From Clostridia bacterium (GTDB taxonomy: Bacteria; Bacillota; Sulfobacillia; JAJZYS01; JAJYTV01), in assembly GCA_027420455.1 (NCBI GenBank), contig DAIBJA010000023.1, positions 70,427-102,806 on the forward strand: a stretch of 32,380 nt of DNA, written 5' to 3'. Positions 20,392 to 32,269 of the stretch are shown here, one piece after another. The number at the start of each line of letters is the position of its first letter. The stretch's first letter is position 1. The translations under genes were made by a program, and so were the position numbers. A model generated the notes under the pieces. That model saw only the letters and a program-made list of their open reading frames with translations. It searched no databases and was not told where the DNA came from.

Positions 20392-23124
20392 CTAGAGCTT
20401 GCGCAGGCGCACGGTGAACTCGCCGCTGCGCGGCGCGCCTACCACCGATTCGGGCCGTGCCGTGACAAGCTGACTCAAGGCCGTGCCCTGGCCGGCCCCT
20501 ACCAGCAGCCGGTTGTGCACACCGAAGTTGGACATCATGTAGACCGTATCCGGTCGCACCATCTCCGTCAGGAAGGCTGTGCCCTGCACCGTGTCGCCGG
20601 TGGCGGTGTTGCGGAGCTCGAGGCGGTCGCCGGAACCGATGCGGAGCCTGCGAGCCGACGCGGGATTGACCCAGATCCCGAGGTACTGGTCACCGTAGTT
20701 GTGCGACAGCGCCATGAGCAGGTCGTTGTTGGCCGTGGCCGTGTGGGACTGCACAGGCGCCTTGCCATACGCGAAGAAGAACTCGTCTGCCGCCAGGTGG
20801 CCGCCTGCGGCCGGTGTCTCCGGCGGAATCCAGGCAATCAGGGGGTCCCACTCCGGACGATAGCCGTGTTCCTGGATGAAGCCGGCCGTAATGAGCGAGA
20901 AGAGCTCGAGCCGCCCCGACGGCGTGGGAACGGGGAGGTGGTCCGGCATCGCCCAGCGCGCAAGCAGCGGCTCTGCCTGATCGAACACCACGAGGCCGTC
21001 CCGCCGCAGACGGCGCTTGAGTTGTGCCACGGAGACACCCTCGGCGCGCGCCGCCTCACGGATCTGGTACTCCGCCACGGCCGCGACAGCCGACCCGCCG
21101 CTCCGACGCGCCGACTCGGCTGTCTCGGCCACCGCGGCCGGATCCCAGCCGTTGAACTCTGCCACCGTCTGCCAGAACGGCACGCCACGCATGGCCGCAA
21201 GGTCGGAGAGGATGTCGAGCGCAGGCTTCGTGCCCTTCGGCGGAGTGACGGACGGTTCCCTCAGGCGGATGCCGCGCTGGTGGCTGTGCCCCAGGTCGAA
21301 GAGCAGGTCCTGGCGCTCGAGGTACACCTGATCCGGAAGAATGACGTCCGCGTAGGCGTTCGAATCGTTCGGCATGATATCGATCGCCACCACGAGCCCC
21401 ATGCCCGGGTCGGCCAGGAACTCCTGCCATGCCGTGCTGCTCATGGCGTTGCGGATGGGGTTCGCCTGGTACATGTAGAAGGACCGCAGCCGGTAGGGCT
21501 TGCCCTGCCACTGCACCTGTCCCTTGGAGCCTTCGAGGTAGCCGAGGTTCGGGAAGAGCGGGAAGGCGACGCCCTGCTTGCCCTCGGAGAACTGTTGCTC
21601 GGACCAGGCGTACGAGATGCCGGGATGCTTGTGATTCCAGGCCTGCGGGTTGTCGAAGTAGGTCGCGAGCACGCCTTGCGGGCTCATGATGCCTGGCACC
21701 AGCATGCCAGGATACTTCTGCAGGTCACCGCCCTTGCGGAGGTAGGCCAGCATGTCCGCCATCATCTCGTGGTACTCTCCGGCGAAGATCCAGCCGCCGC
21801 GCCGGTCGATGCCGCCGACCAGCGCCTGCAGCATCGCAACGCTGCGGCGCAGCATGATCGAGTTCCTGTAGCGTCCATCGTGCCAGCCGGGCTCGACCAG
21901 AGCAGGGCGCGTGGTGCCGAAGTCGTGCGCCACCTCGCGGATCGTCGCCGCGCTGACGTCGGTGATCGCGGCCGCCCACTCCGGCGTGAAGGTCGCCACC
22001 TTCTGCTGCAGCGCCTGCAGCACGGTCTGCACCCGCTTGCCCTGGAAGAGCAGTCCCTGCGGTACGGCAAGCGCCGGTGCGACGGTGGAACCGTCGACAG
22101 CCACCGTGTTGTCGTTGTGGAACACGCCACCGGTCTCCACGACCTGTCCGCGCGTGGCATCGTAGACGTAGAAGGCGCTCGGCATGTGCGACGCCGGGTC
22201 CGTCTTCATCACGGGCTGACCCTGCTCGTCGAGGAGGAACGGCGCATTGGTGTGGGCCGCCACGAACTGCGCATCGTAGTATCCGTGCCCGAGCATCTCG
22301 TGCAGCATGGCCAGGGTGAACGCCAGGTCCGTGCCCGGCTTGATGGGGATCCAGGTGTCGGCGTGCGCGGCGAGCTCGGAGAGGCGCGGATCGAGCACGA
22401 CAACCTTGGTCTTCTCGAGGTTGCGCGCGAGGTCGAGCGCTCGGCCGGTCGAGATGGCGGCGACCGACGCATTCGATCCGATGGCAAGGAAGTAGCGCGC
22501 GTTGCCGTAGTCCGCCTGCACCTCGTCGTGGATGTTGAAGTTGCCCGTCACCGTGTCGATGCCGAAGTGCTCGCCCGTGACGCAGGGCTGCATCGGCGTG
22601 CCGTAGATGTTCGGGATCTCCGACGATACGGCGAACGCGACGACCTCCGGGCGGTAGTAGGCGCAGATCACCCAGCCCGCGGCGATTGCCTTCTCATAGG
22701 GCTGGATGTCGAGTTCCCGTTCCCGCCGCTCGATGTACGCGTAGGCCTCCTCCCAGCTGGCCGCCCGGAATCGCCACTCGCCGCGCTTCGACCCCGCGAC
22801 GCGAATGAGCGGCCTCGTGATGCGTTCGGGACTATACGCCAGCCGGAGCCCGGACTGGCCGCGCGGGCACAGGCGGCCCTGGTTGAAGGGATCCGCTCCG
22901 TTGCCGTCGATCTTGACGGCGCGCCGGAGTCCGCCCCGTTCATCGACCTGCACTTTGATCCCGCAACCGCTCGCGCACATGGTGCAGATATTGGGATACG
23001 ACGTATCCGACTGCGTCGCGTCGTCTGCACTCGTCTTCGCAAGCGCAAACTCCAAGGGTCCCAGAACCGCCAAAGATGCACCAGTAACCGCGCTGGCTTC
23101 GATGAATTCTCTTCGCGTAAGCAT
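20392..23124 (-). CDS. Molybdopterin-dependent oxidoreductase catalytic subunit (DMSO reductase superfamily, PsrA/PhsA/TtrA-like), Tat-targeted
   Basis: Tat signal MLTRREFIEASAVTGASLAVLGP; N-terminal cluster CTMCASGCGIKV...GRLCPRGQSGL; candidate Mo-ligand Cys in GTPMQPCVTGEHFG; C-terminal molydopterin-dinucleotide-binding domain. Confidence 0.93.
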   Translation of the reverse strand: MLTRREFIEASAVTGASLAVLGPLEFALAKTSADDATQSDTSYPNICTMCASGCGIKVQVDERGGLRRAVKIDGNGADPFNQGRLCPRGQSGLRLAYSPERITRPLIRVAGSKRGEWRFRAASWEEAYAYIERRERELDIQPYEKAIAAGWVICAYYRPEVVAFAVSSEIPNIYGTPMQPCVTGEHFGIDTVTGNFNIHDEVQADYGNARYFLAIGSNASVAAISTGRALDLARNLEKTKVVVLDPRLSELAAHADTWIPIKPGTDLAFTLAMLHEMLGHGYYDAQFVAAHTNAPFLLDEQGQPVMKTDPASHMPSAFYVYDATRGQVVETGGVFHNDNTVAVDGSTVAPALAVPQGLLFQGKRVQTVLQALQQKVATFTPEWAAAITDVSAATIREVAHDFGTTRPALVEPGWHDGRYRNSIMLRRSVAMLQALVGGIDRRGGWIFAGEYHEMMADMLAYLRKGGDLQKYPGMLVPGIMSPQGVLATYFDNPQAWNHKHPGISYAWSEQQFSEGKQGVAFPLFPNLGYLEGSKGQVQWQGKPYRLRSFYMYQANPIRNAMSSTAWQEFLADPGMGLVVAIDIMPNDSNAYADVILPDQVYLERQDLLFDLGHSHQRGIRLREPSVTPPKGTKPALDILSDLAAMRGVPFWQTVAEFNGWDPAAVAETAESARRSGGSAVAAVAEYQIREAARAEGVSVAQLKRRLRRDGLVVFDQAEPLLARWAMPDHLPVPTPSGRLELFSLITAGFIQEHGYRPEWDPLIAWIPPETPAAGGHLAADEFFFAYGKAPVQSHTATANNDLLMALSHNYGDQYLGIWVNPASARRLRIGSGDRLELRNTATGDTVQGTAFLTEMVRPDTVYMMSNFGVHNRLLVGAGQGTALSQLVTARPESVVGAPRSGEFTVRLRKL

Positions 23125-23520
23125 CTGCTAACCCCCGCACCGCTGATACACTGCCATGTATGCCTATCGAAGATTAGTTGTGGCGCTCGCCTTCCGGATA
23201 TACCTCATGGGTCCTGAATCATTACTCCATTCGCCGCCCCGGGCCGCCGGTCAGGCGGATCCCATTCGTCGCATGCATAACCACTTGTCAGCCCGCTGCG
23301 TCATCCCGCAGCGGGAAGGTATGGTAGCGTCAGACGTCGGAACACTGTCTGGGGCCGCGTTCAGAGCCTTTATCGCCTTGAGCGCGGCAGCGTCTGATTT
23401 CCGTTCTGGGTGGTCTTTCAGCGATCTGGACGACGCGCAGCGACCACTTCCGCCGTCAAGATGGGCCGGTTGGCGCCAGCGCAAGCCGCCTCTGCACCCA
23501 CCTCCGCACGACGCACAAAG

Positions 23521-23542
23521 CGCACGGCCTGATGGCCGTGCG
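23521..23542 (-). terminator. Putative terminator after the moxR/DUF58/tgpA operon
   Basis: 9-bp perfect stem CGCACGGCC/GGCCGTGCG with a 4-nt loop, followed on the minus strand by CTTTGTG (weak U tract). Confidence 0.5.
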
Positions 23543-23578
23543 CGCCCGAGTGCAACCGATGTCAGGCTCGGACCTCCG

Positions 23579-25495
23579 TCAGGCCTTGCGGCCATGCCGC
23601 AGAGACCAGAGCTCCCGCCACGCCTCCCTTGCACCCACCGGACAGCTGCCCGGCACGCCGTAGAGACGCCACTCGACGTGGCGGCACAGGTGCGGTGCCG
23701 CACCGCCCAGCCACTCCCGCACCGTCTGGTTCCGGCGCCAGGGTTTGCCGCATGTGTACGACCAGAGGCGCAGGTAGAGCACCTCCGCCTGTGTCCGGTG
23801 TCCGAGCGTCCAAACGGCCAACGCGAGAACGACCAGTCCCAGCACGAAGGCGATGTCGAGCGGCGCCTGCGATGCGCGCGCCCGTGCGCGGGCCAAAGAC
23901 TCCCTCTGCGCGGCCCGTTCCAGGGCCCGCAGGGCCTGAGCGCGCCCGAGCCGGCCCACCTGCACCGTCGGCAATGCCCCTGTCGCGCTGGCCGCCGCCG
24001 TCGCGCCGCCTCCCCGCTGCAAGGAGGGCAGCGCGAAGCCGGGCGTCGGGTCGAGCGGCAGCCAGCCATGTCCCGGCACCCACACTTCAGCCCAGCTGTG
24101 GGCGTCGGCGGCGGTCACGACGCGGCCACCCTGCTCCGGGCTGCCGGGCAAGTAGCCCGCCACCCAGCGCGCGGCGATGCCATCGGCGCGCGCCAGCACG
24201 ACGAATGCGGACGAGAAGCTGTTGCAATCGCCTGCGTGGTGCACGAAGAGGAAATCCCAGACGAAGTCGCGTCCGCCGTCGGACGGCACCTGCAGCACAT
24301 ACTGCTCGTGACTGTGGAGATAGCCGATGAGCGCTGCGGCTTCGCTGCCCACGGTGGGTCGCACGCCCTTGATGATGCGGTGCGCCAGCCGGCTTACCGC
24401 CGACGGCAGCGTCCTCGGCAGCTGCAAGGCGCTTCTCGGCGCCCCCCGAGCGCTGACGGGCACCGCCCGGGCTGCTCTGAGCGTGGTCGAAGGCAGGGCC
24501 GCGATGATTTCGATATCGCGCCCGTCCGCGCGGTACGCGCCGCTGCGGGCGTTGTAGAGCCAGGCGCCGGGCGGCGACAGCAGCTCGACGACGTTGCCGG
24601 CTACGGGATCGGTGGGCAGGGTGGCCGCCAGCGTCACGTGCTCGAGCACCAGCCTCGTGCCGGGTCCCGGCCGCACGCTCTCCTGTCCGGGCACCAGGGT
24701 GCGCCACGAGCCTCCCTGCTTCCAGCCCTGGCCCGTATAGTCGTAGGCGGTGAATACCTGCCAGTAGAGCGCCGCGCGCGACGTCGAGGTGAATGCGGCG
24801 TTCGTGGCCGGTATCAATGTCTGATCGAGTTGCCCGATGTCGAGCGGGTAGCCCTGCTGCACCAGCGTGCCACCGCCCGGCGAGGGCCTCAGCGGCGGCA
24901 GCGTCTGCCCGGCCAGTAGGACGAGGCCGATGCTGATGGCGCCATAGATCTCGAGCGAGCGCCGGCCGTGCGCAGGTTCCCTGCCCAGGTCGAAGTAGCG
25001 CACCGCGATGAATCCCAGGCAGAGCGCGACGGCGCTGGCGGCGACGTTCACCTCGAGGCTCCCGACGTAGCTCAGGAGTCCGATGCCCAAGACCAGCTGC
25101 AAGAGGCGCAGCGCCAGGGTGCCCAGGCTCTCGAAGCTGGCCGTGAGGGCCGGCAGGAGCAGGGAGAGCAGCAGGGTCGCGTCGGCCGTGTCGAGCTTCT
25201 TCGGTGTCAGGACCCTGAGGCTCTGGATCAGGTGATGGAATTCGGGCACCCGCAGGCCGTGCGGCCAGAGCCCCGTCGCGAGGACGAGGGCGAAGATCCA
25301 GAGCGCCAGGCGGAGCAGCCTGCGCCGCAGGGACATAGGGTCGAAAGCCAGCGCGGCGTAGAGTCCTGCATAGAGCAGCAGGAGCCCCGTCGCCCCTGCG
25401 ATGCTCTGGTAGAAGGCCACGGTCACCGGCAGAGACCACAGGGCGCCATAGCCCTGACGTCGGATCAAGGCCGCACCCGGCGTCCCAGGCGCCAC
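23579..25495 (-). CDS. TgpA-like membrane transglutaminase-domain protein (DUF3488 + transglutaminase-like)
   Basis: N-terminal multi-TM region; catalytic-type motifs HAGDCNSFSSAFVVLAR, DAHSWAEVWVPGHGW, PLDPTPGF. Confidence 0.9.
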   Translation of the reverse strand: MAPGTPGAALIRRQGYGALWSLPVTVAFYQSIAGATGLLLLYAGLYAALAFDPMSLRRRLLRLALWIFALVLATGLWPHGLRVPEFHHLIQSLRVLTPKKLDTADATLLLSLLLPALTASFESLGTLALRLLQLVLGIGLLSYVGSLEVNVAASAVALCLGFIAVRYFDLGREPAHGRRSLEIYGAISIGLVLLAGQTLPPLRPSPGGGTLVQQGYPLDIGQLDQTLIPATNAAFTSTSRAALYWQVFTAYDYTGQGWKQGGSWRTLVPGQESVRPGPGTRLVLEHVTLAATLPTDPVAGNVVELLSPPGAWLYNARSGAYRADGRDIEIIAALPSTTLRAARAVPVSARGAPRSALQLPRTLPSAVSRLAHRIIKGVRPTVGSEAAALIGYLHSHEQYVLQVPSDGGRDFVWDFLFVHHAGDCNSFSSAFVVLARADGIAARWVAGYLPGSPEQGGRVVTAADAHSWAEVWVPGHGWLPLDPTPGFALPSLQRGGGATAAASATGALPTVQVGRLGRAQALRALERAAQRESLARARARASQAPLDIAFVLGLVVLALAVWTLGHRTQAEVLYLRLWSYTCGKPWRRNQTVREWLGGAAPHLCRHVEWRLYGVPGSCPVGAREAWRELWSLRHGRKA

Positions 25496-26507
25496 AGGGC
25501 GGCGAAGTTCGGCACGCTGATGTCAGCGCGGCGGCCCTCACCCACTGCTGCCACCATGGCGCCGGGATTCGCCCCCTTGAAACTGCGCGCCGCGTCGCTC
25601 GGGCCGACGAACAGGGTCCGTCGCCCAACGGCCAGCGGCATGGGCCTGTGCTCGAGCTCCACCGCGGTCAGCGCCTCCATCAGGCGCGCGGCGTTGCCCA
25701 TGCCCTCCTGAACGCTGCATCTTCCGGCGTGGAGCGCCACGCGGCTGCCCTCGCGCGCCAACGTCAGCGCGAAGGACGCCGCCACGCTGACGGCCAGTTC
25801 AAAGAGCTCAGGGTCGGGGTAGTCACGCCGGTCGACGTCGAGCACAATCTCACGCAGCAGTTCGCCGCTGCGCAAAGTCTGTCGCACCTGGAGCCGTCCC
25901 GTGCGCACCGTCTGCGGCCAGTGCAGCCGCCCGAGGCGGTCGCCCGCCTCGTAACGGCGAACGCCGGCGAACTCGCGCTGCTCCTCTATGCGTCTCACTC
26001 CGCGCAAGCTGTCGTCGCCGCCGCCTTGGAGCCGCCGCAAAGAAAGCGCCACCGCCCGGGGCCGCACGGCCACAGCCAGACGCGCCTCGCGGGCAAGCGT
26101 GCGCGTCAGGATGCCGAGCGGGTCCCGATAGGCCAGGGTCACCTCATAGAGATGGACGCCGCGACGCACGTTCTTCTCCACCCAGCGCAGGCGGAGGCGG
26201 CCGACGCCGAACCATCCCTCGTGCACCCGCAGCTCCGGGCCATCGCGAATCGCCACGCGCCAGAAGCCGGGAAAGAAGCCCTGCCAGACGGCTTCCAACT
26301 CGACGAAGTCGCCCGCCTCCGGGCCCAGGGTCAAGACCTCCACCTTGGCATGCGTCCGCCCGGCCAGGAGCCAGCCGCAGCTCGCTGCCAGCAGAAAGAC
26401 GAGGGCGAGCCGGCCTGCGTAGAGCCAGAGCGGTCCTGGCGCAAGGGCGATGCCGCCGAGCACCAGCAGCGGGAGCCCGTAGGGTGCCAGGCGGCGCAGG
26501 GCGCTGC

Positions 26508-26511
<4 letters not shown>
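25465..26511 (-). CDS. DUF58 domain-containing protein
   Basis: SLRGVRRIEEQREFAGVRRYEAGDRLGRLHWPQTVRTGRLQVRQ pattern, two N-terminal TM segments, and position after moxR. Confidence 0.88.
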
Positions 26512-27458
<947 letters not shown>

Positions 27459-27459
27459 A

Positions 27460-27497
27460 CCACTCCCCCGCCGGGTGATTTACCGGCGAGGGAGTGG
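27460..27497 (-). promoter_or_regulatory. 15-bp stem hairpin between acyl-CoA dehydrogenase and moxR, overlapping the moxR SD
   Basis: Arms 27460-27474 and 27483-27497 (one G-U on the minus-strand RNA), 8-nt loop. The 3' arm contains GGGGGAGUG upstream of the start. Confidence 0.7.
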
Positions 27498-27508
27498 CTT
27501 CCTGCTTG

Positions 27509-28693
27509 TCAGGCGCCGCGGCCGATCGCTTCCGCGACCTCCATCAACTGCACGTCACCCCCGCCGTAGGCGATGCGGCTGCCCAGCACGTCACGCAGCC
27601 ACATCTCGACCGGGAAATCCTGCGTGAAGCCGTAGCCGCCGAACGTCTGCACCGCGTTGCGCAGGGTGCTCACGGCGGCCTCGCCGCTCTGGAAGTTCGC
27701 CTCCGCGGATGAGAGGGTCGCGTCGCGCCCGGCATCGAGATCGCCGGCTGCCCGCAGCACCAGGAGCCGGGCCGCGTCGATACCCGTCCGCATCCGTGCC
27801 AGCATGCCCGCAACCTGCTGATGCTCGATGATGGGCCGGCCCATGGTGCGGCGCTCGCGCGCGTACGCGACCGCCGCCTCGTAGGCAGCGCGCGCCGTCC
27901 CCACCTCGGCCGCCGCCGTGAGCACGCGGCCAAGCTGCAGCACCTCGCGCGCGATCTGGAATCCCTCGCCCTCCTGCCCGAGGCGCATCCCCTCGCCCAC
28001 AGCGCAGGCCTGGAAGTCCAGGGTGCCGATCTGCAGGCTCTTGAGGCCCGACGTCTCCGTGCGTCCGAGGAACTGCACGCCCGCCACCCCCTGGCGTACC
28101 AGGAAGAGGCTTGCACCGCGCAGTCCGGCGTCGGGGTCGGTCTGGGCGAGCACCAGCAGGAGTCCCTCGCGTCCGGCGTTGACGATGAAGCGCTTGCGCC
28201 CCTCAAGGCTGTAGCCCCCGTCGGTGCGGCGCGCCTCGGTGCGCACGCGCTGCTGCTCGCCCTGCGCCGCCATCTCGAGTTCCGCGCCGGCCTCGGGCTC
28301 CGTCACCGCCAAGGACGCAAGGAGCAGGCCTCCTTCGCCGGCCAGGGTCGGCAGGTACAGCCTCTTCTGCTCCTCTGTGCCATGGCGGGCGATGGCCGAT
28401 GCCAAGAGTCCCTGACTCGCGATGGCCATGGCCAGGCCGAGATTGCCCCAGCCGAGTTCCTCCATCATCGCGACCTGTGCCTGGACCGATACCCCCGGCC
28501 CGCCATAGGCCTCGTCAACGCCGGGTGCGCACAGTCCGAGCTCGCCTGCCTCCGCGAGCACGTCCCACGGCACGTCGCCGGACCGGTCCGCCTCCTGGCC
28601 GCGCTCGCGCAGGCGCGCCAGGGCGAAGTCCCGTGCGACGCCCTGCAGCGCGGCCACGTCGTCAGGAAGTCCGAGAGCAAAGTCGAGGGCCAA
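27509..28693 (-). CDS. Acyl-CoA dehydrogenase family protein
   Basis: LASLAVTEPEAGAELEMAAQ, GRKRFIVNAGREGLLLVLAQT, RTMGRPIIEHQQVAGMLARM, FGGYGFTQDFPVEMWLRDVLGSRIAYGG. Confidence 0.93.
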   Translation of the reverse strand: MALDFALGLPDDVAALQGVARDFALARLRERGQEADRSGDVPWDVLAEAGELGLCAPGVDEAYGGPGVSVQAQVAMMEELGWGNLGLAMAIASQGLLASAIARHGTEEQKRLYLPTLAGEGGLLLASLAVTEPEAGAELEMAAQGEQQRVRTEARRTDGGYSLEGRKRFIVNAGREGLLLVLAQTDPDAGLRGASLFLVRQGVAGVQFLGRTETSGLKSLQIGTLDFQACAVGEGMRLGQEGEGFQIAREVLQLGRVLTAAAEVGTARAAYEAAVAYARERRTMGRPIIEHQQVAGMLARMRTGIDAARLLVLRAAGDLDAGRDATLSSAEANFQSGEAAVSTLRNAVQTFGGYGFTQDFPVEMWLRDVLGSRIAYGGGDVQLMEVAEAIGRGA

Positions 28694-28795
28694 GAAAACC
28701 GCCTCCGTCGCACGTGCTTTTCGTTCCGTTCGGCCGACTGCCTATCGCGTCCTTCGCCACCGCGCGAGCCCCTCCTGCCCCAGGGCCGCGCCTCC

Positions 28796-28831
28796 ACAAA
28801 GAAGGCCCCACCCTCTCACGAGGATGGGACC
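28796..28831 (-). terminator. Putative intrinsic terminator downstream of clpX
   Basis: 12-bp stem 28804-28815/28820-28831 with two G-U pairs on the minus-strand RNA, followed by TTCTTTGT. Confidence 0.7.
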
Positions 28832-28844
28832 ACTGCGGCCCTCG

Positions 28845-30119
<1,275 letters not shown>

Positions 30120-30126
30120 CCCCTTG

Positions 30127-30744
30127 CTAGCGGGACGGGTTCGGGTTGTGCAGCTCGCGCGAGGCGATGACCTCGTCGATCAAGCCGTACTCCTTGGCCT
30201 CTTCCGCAGACATGAAATTGTCCCGGTCGGTGTCGCGGTAGATCTGGTCGACGTCCTTGCCCGTATGCCTAGCCAGGATGCGGCTCGTGACCTCCTTAAC
30301 CTTGAGGAGCTCCTGCGTGAAGATCTGGATGTCGCTCGCCTTGCCGGGAGGCGCACCGCCCACCCCTGCCTGATGGATCATCACACGGGAGTTCGGCAAC
30401 GAGAACCGCTTGCCGGGTGTGCCCCCGGCCAGCAGAAGGGCAGCCATGCTCGCGGCCTGGCCCACGCAGATGGTGGACACGTCCGGCCGGATGTACTGCA
30501 TGGTATCGTATATGCCCAGTCCGGCGTCTACGACACCGCCGGGCGAGTTGATGTAGAGGTGCACGTCCTTCTCGGGGTCCTCGCTCTCGAGATAGAGCAG
30601 CTGCGCCACGATCAGATTCGCGACCTGATCGTCGATCGGCGTTCCGAGGAAGATGATCCGCTCCTTGAGCAGGCGTGAGTAGATGTCATACGCGCGCTCG
30701 CCGCGGTTGGTCTGTTCGACGACCATCGGCACCATGTACCCCAT
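30127..30744 (-). CDS. clpP: ATP-dependent Clp protease proteolytic subunit ClpP
   Basis: [51 protein letters not shown] upstream of the ATG. Confidence 0.98.
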   Translation of the reverse strand: MGYMVPMVVEQTNRGERAYDIYSRLLKERIIFLGTPIDDQVANLIVAQLLYLESEDPEKDVHLYINSPGGVVDAGLGIYDTMQYIRPDVSTICVGQAASMAALLLAGGTPGKRFSLPNSRVMIHQAGVGGAPPGKASDIQIFTQELLKVKEVTSRILARHTGKDVDQIYRDTDRDNFMSAEEAKEYGLIDEVIASRELHNPNPSR

Positions 30745-30765
30745 CGGATCTCTCTCCTTACGGCC

Positions 30766-32013
30766 CTACTCCTGTTGCGCCGGGTCCGCCGGCTCAGTCG
30801 GTTCCACTGCCTCGGGCTCTTCGGCGGCCGGAGCCGCCTGCTCCCCACCCAAGGTGCCCAAAAAGCTGCGGAGCTTCTCGTCGAGCAGGATGCCATAGAG
30901 CGACTGCTGTTCCTGCTCTGTCAGGCCGCGGTTGCCGCGATTCTGCTCGAGGATCCGCCGCGCGCCGTCGAACTCGGCCTGCGTGAGGCCGATGCCCTCC
31001 TGCTCCAGGATACGCCCGACGACGAGCTTCGCACGCACCTGCTCGCTTGCCTGCCGGCGCATGTCGTCGTCCGCCTCGTGGTCGTGCGCAGCCTCACCGT
31101 GGAGCTCATGCAGCATTCCGTGCGCCTCGCGCTCGACGAGCACCTCGGGCACGCGCACCTCCGCTTCCGCGATGACGCGGTCCAGCAGCGCGCTGCGCCG
31201 TCGATCCTCCGCCGTCCGCTGTGCCTCGGCACGCAGAGCATTCGTGAGCTCCTCGCGCATCTCCTTCAGATTCTGGTGGCCATGCTCCTGGGCGAACGCG
31301 TCATCAAGCTCGGGCAGCTCGATCTCGCGCACATCCTCGACTGTCACGTGGCCGGTCTGGTCCGGGTTCTCGCTGTCGAGCGGCACCTGGCGCGAATCGC
31401 CGGCACGGGCGCCCTGCAGGGCCTCGCGGAAAGCGGGGAACGAACGGTCGAGCGCAACCTGCGTCCGCTCGATGGTTCCGGCCTTGCCCTCCTCGTCAAC
31501 GTAGGTCCCCGTAAGCTCCACGACCGAGTTCTCGCCGCAGACCTCGCCAGGAACGAGCGTCGCATGGGAGCGCCGCTCCTGCTCGAGCGCCGCATCCACG
31601 GCCGCCTCGTCCACCTCGGGTACGTCCGTCTCCGTCCGTGCCCAGCTGCGGTAGTCGGGCAGCTCGATCTCAGGTTGCAGCAGAACGCGAGCCTTGATCC
31701 GCACGCCCTTGTCATCCTGCGGGTCGATGGCTTCGATGGTGCCGTCCTCGTACGGGGTCAGCTTGAGCTCCTCGATGGCGTCGGAATACGCCTTGGGGAC
31801 GATCTCGTTCAGCGCGTCCTCGTAGAGATGCTGCGGACCGTAAGCCCGCTCGACGATCGGCCGCGGTGCCTTCCCAGGCCGGAACCCAGGCACCCGCACA
31901 CGCTTGGCGATCTTGCGGAATGCCTCGTCGAGCGCTTCCTGCAGGCGTTCGGGCTCGATGTCGATCAGCACGCGGACCTCGTCTTCGTTCAGCTTCTCCA
32001 GTTCGACCACCAT
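30766..32013 (-). CDS. tig: Trigger factor
   Basis: VPGFRPGKAPRPIVERAYG ribosome-binding signature and PPIase/C-terminal domains. True start MVVELEKL at 32013, with the ORF track extending artificially upstream. Confidence 0.97.
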   Translation of the reverse strand: MVVELEKLNEDEVRVLIDIEPERLQEALDEAFRKIAKRVRVPGFRPGKAPRPIVERAYGPQHLYEDALNEIVPKAYSDAIEELKLTPYEDGTIEAIDPQDDKGVRIKARVLLQPEIELPDYRSWARTETDVPEVDEAAVDAALEQERRSHATLVPGEVCGENSVVELTGTYVDEEGKAGTIERTQVALDRSFPAFREALQGARAGDSRQVPLDSENPDQTGHVTVEDVREIELPELDDAFAQEHGHQNLKEMREELTNALRAEAQRTAEDRRRSALLDRVIAEAEVRVPEVLVEREAHGMLHELHGEAAHDHEADDDMRRQASEQVRAKLVVGRILEQEGIGLTQAEFDGARRILEQNRGNRGLTEQEQQSLYGILLDEKLRSFLGTLGGEQAAPAAEEPEAVEPTEPADPAQQE

Positions 32014-32034
32014 GTCCACCTCTTCCCAATCGGC

Positions 32035-32090
32035 GGGGCCGGACGCGGGTCCGGCCCCGTTGCACGAAATGGGCGACCGGCCGGTCGCCC
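32035..32090 (-). other. Two tandem GC-rich hairpins between tRNA-Gly and tig
   Basis: 10-bp stem GGGGCCGGAC/GTCCGGCCCC at 32035-32058 and the 20-nt perfect palindrome GGGCGACCGGCCGGTCGCCC at 32071-32090. Confidence 0.7.
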
Positions 32091-32098
32091 TGCAAAAT

Positions 32099-32173
32099 TG
32101 GAGCGGAAGACGGGATTCGAACCCGCGACCTTCGCCTTGGCAAGGCGATGCTCTACCACTGAGCCACTTCCGC
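32099..32173 (-). tRNA. tRNA-Gly (anticodon GCC), CCA encoded
   Basis: GCGGAAGTGGCTCAGTGGTAGAGCATCGCCTTGCCAAGGCGAAGGTCGCGGGTTCGAATCCCGTCTTCCGCTCCA folds as a cloverleaf. Confidence 0.97.
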
Positions 32174-32184
32174 AGGAGCCACTT

Positions 32185-32268
32185 TGGTGCGGGCGGAGAG
32201 ATTCGAACTCTCACGGGTGTCCCCATGGGATCCTAAGTCCCACGCGTCTACCATTCCGCCACGCCCGC
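32185..32268 (-). tRNA. tRNA-Leu (anticodon TAG), CCA encoded
   Basis: GCGGGCGTGGCGGAATGGTAGACGCGTGGGACTTAGGATCCCATGGGGACACCCGTGAGAGTTCGAATCTCTCCGCCCGCACCA; long variable arm. Confidence 0.96.
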
Positions 32269-32269
32269 C

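Noticed and set aside
20515-23217. 900-aa plus-strand ORF antisense to the molybdopterin oxidoreductase
   Set aside because: Mirror ORF of a strongly supported coding gene in high-GC DNA; no domain motifs.
32014-32226. N-terminal extension of trigger factor in the ORF track
   Set aside because: It runs through tRNA-Gly and part of tRNA-Leu and two hairpins; the correct start is MVVELEKL at 32013 with an upstream SD.
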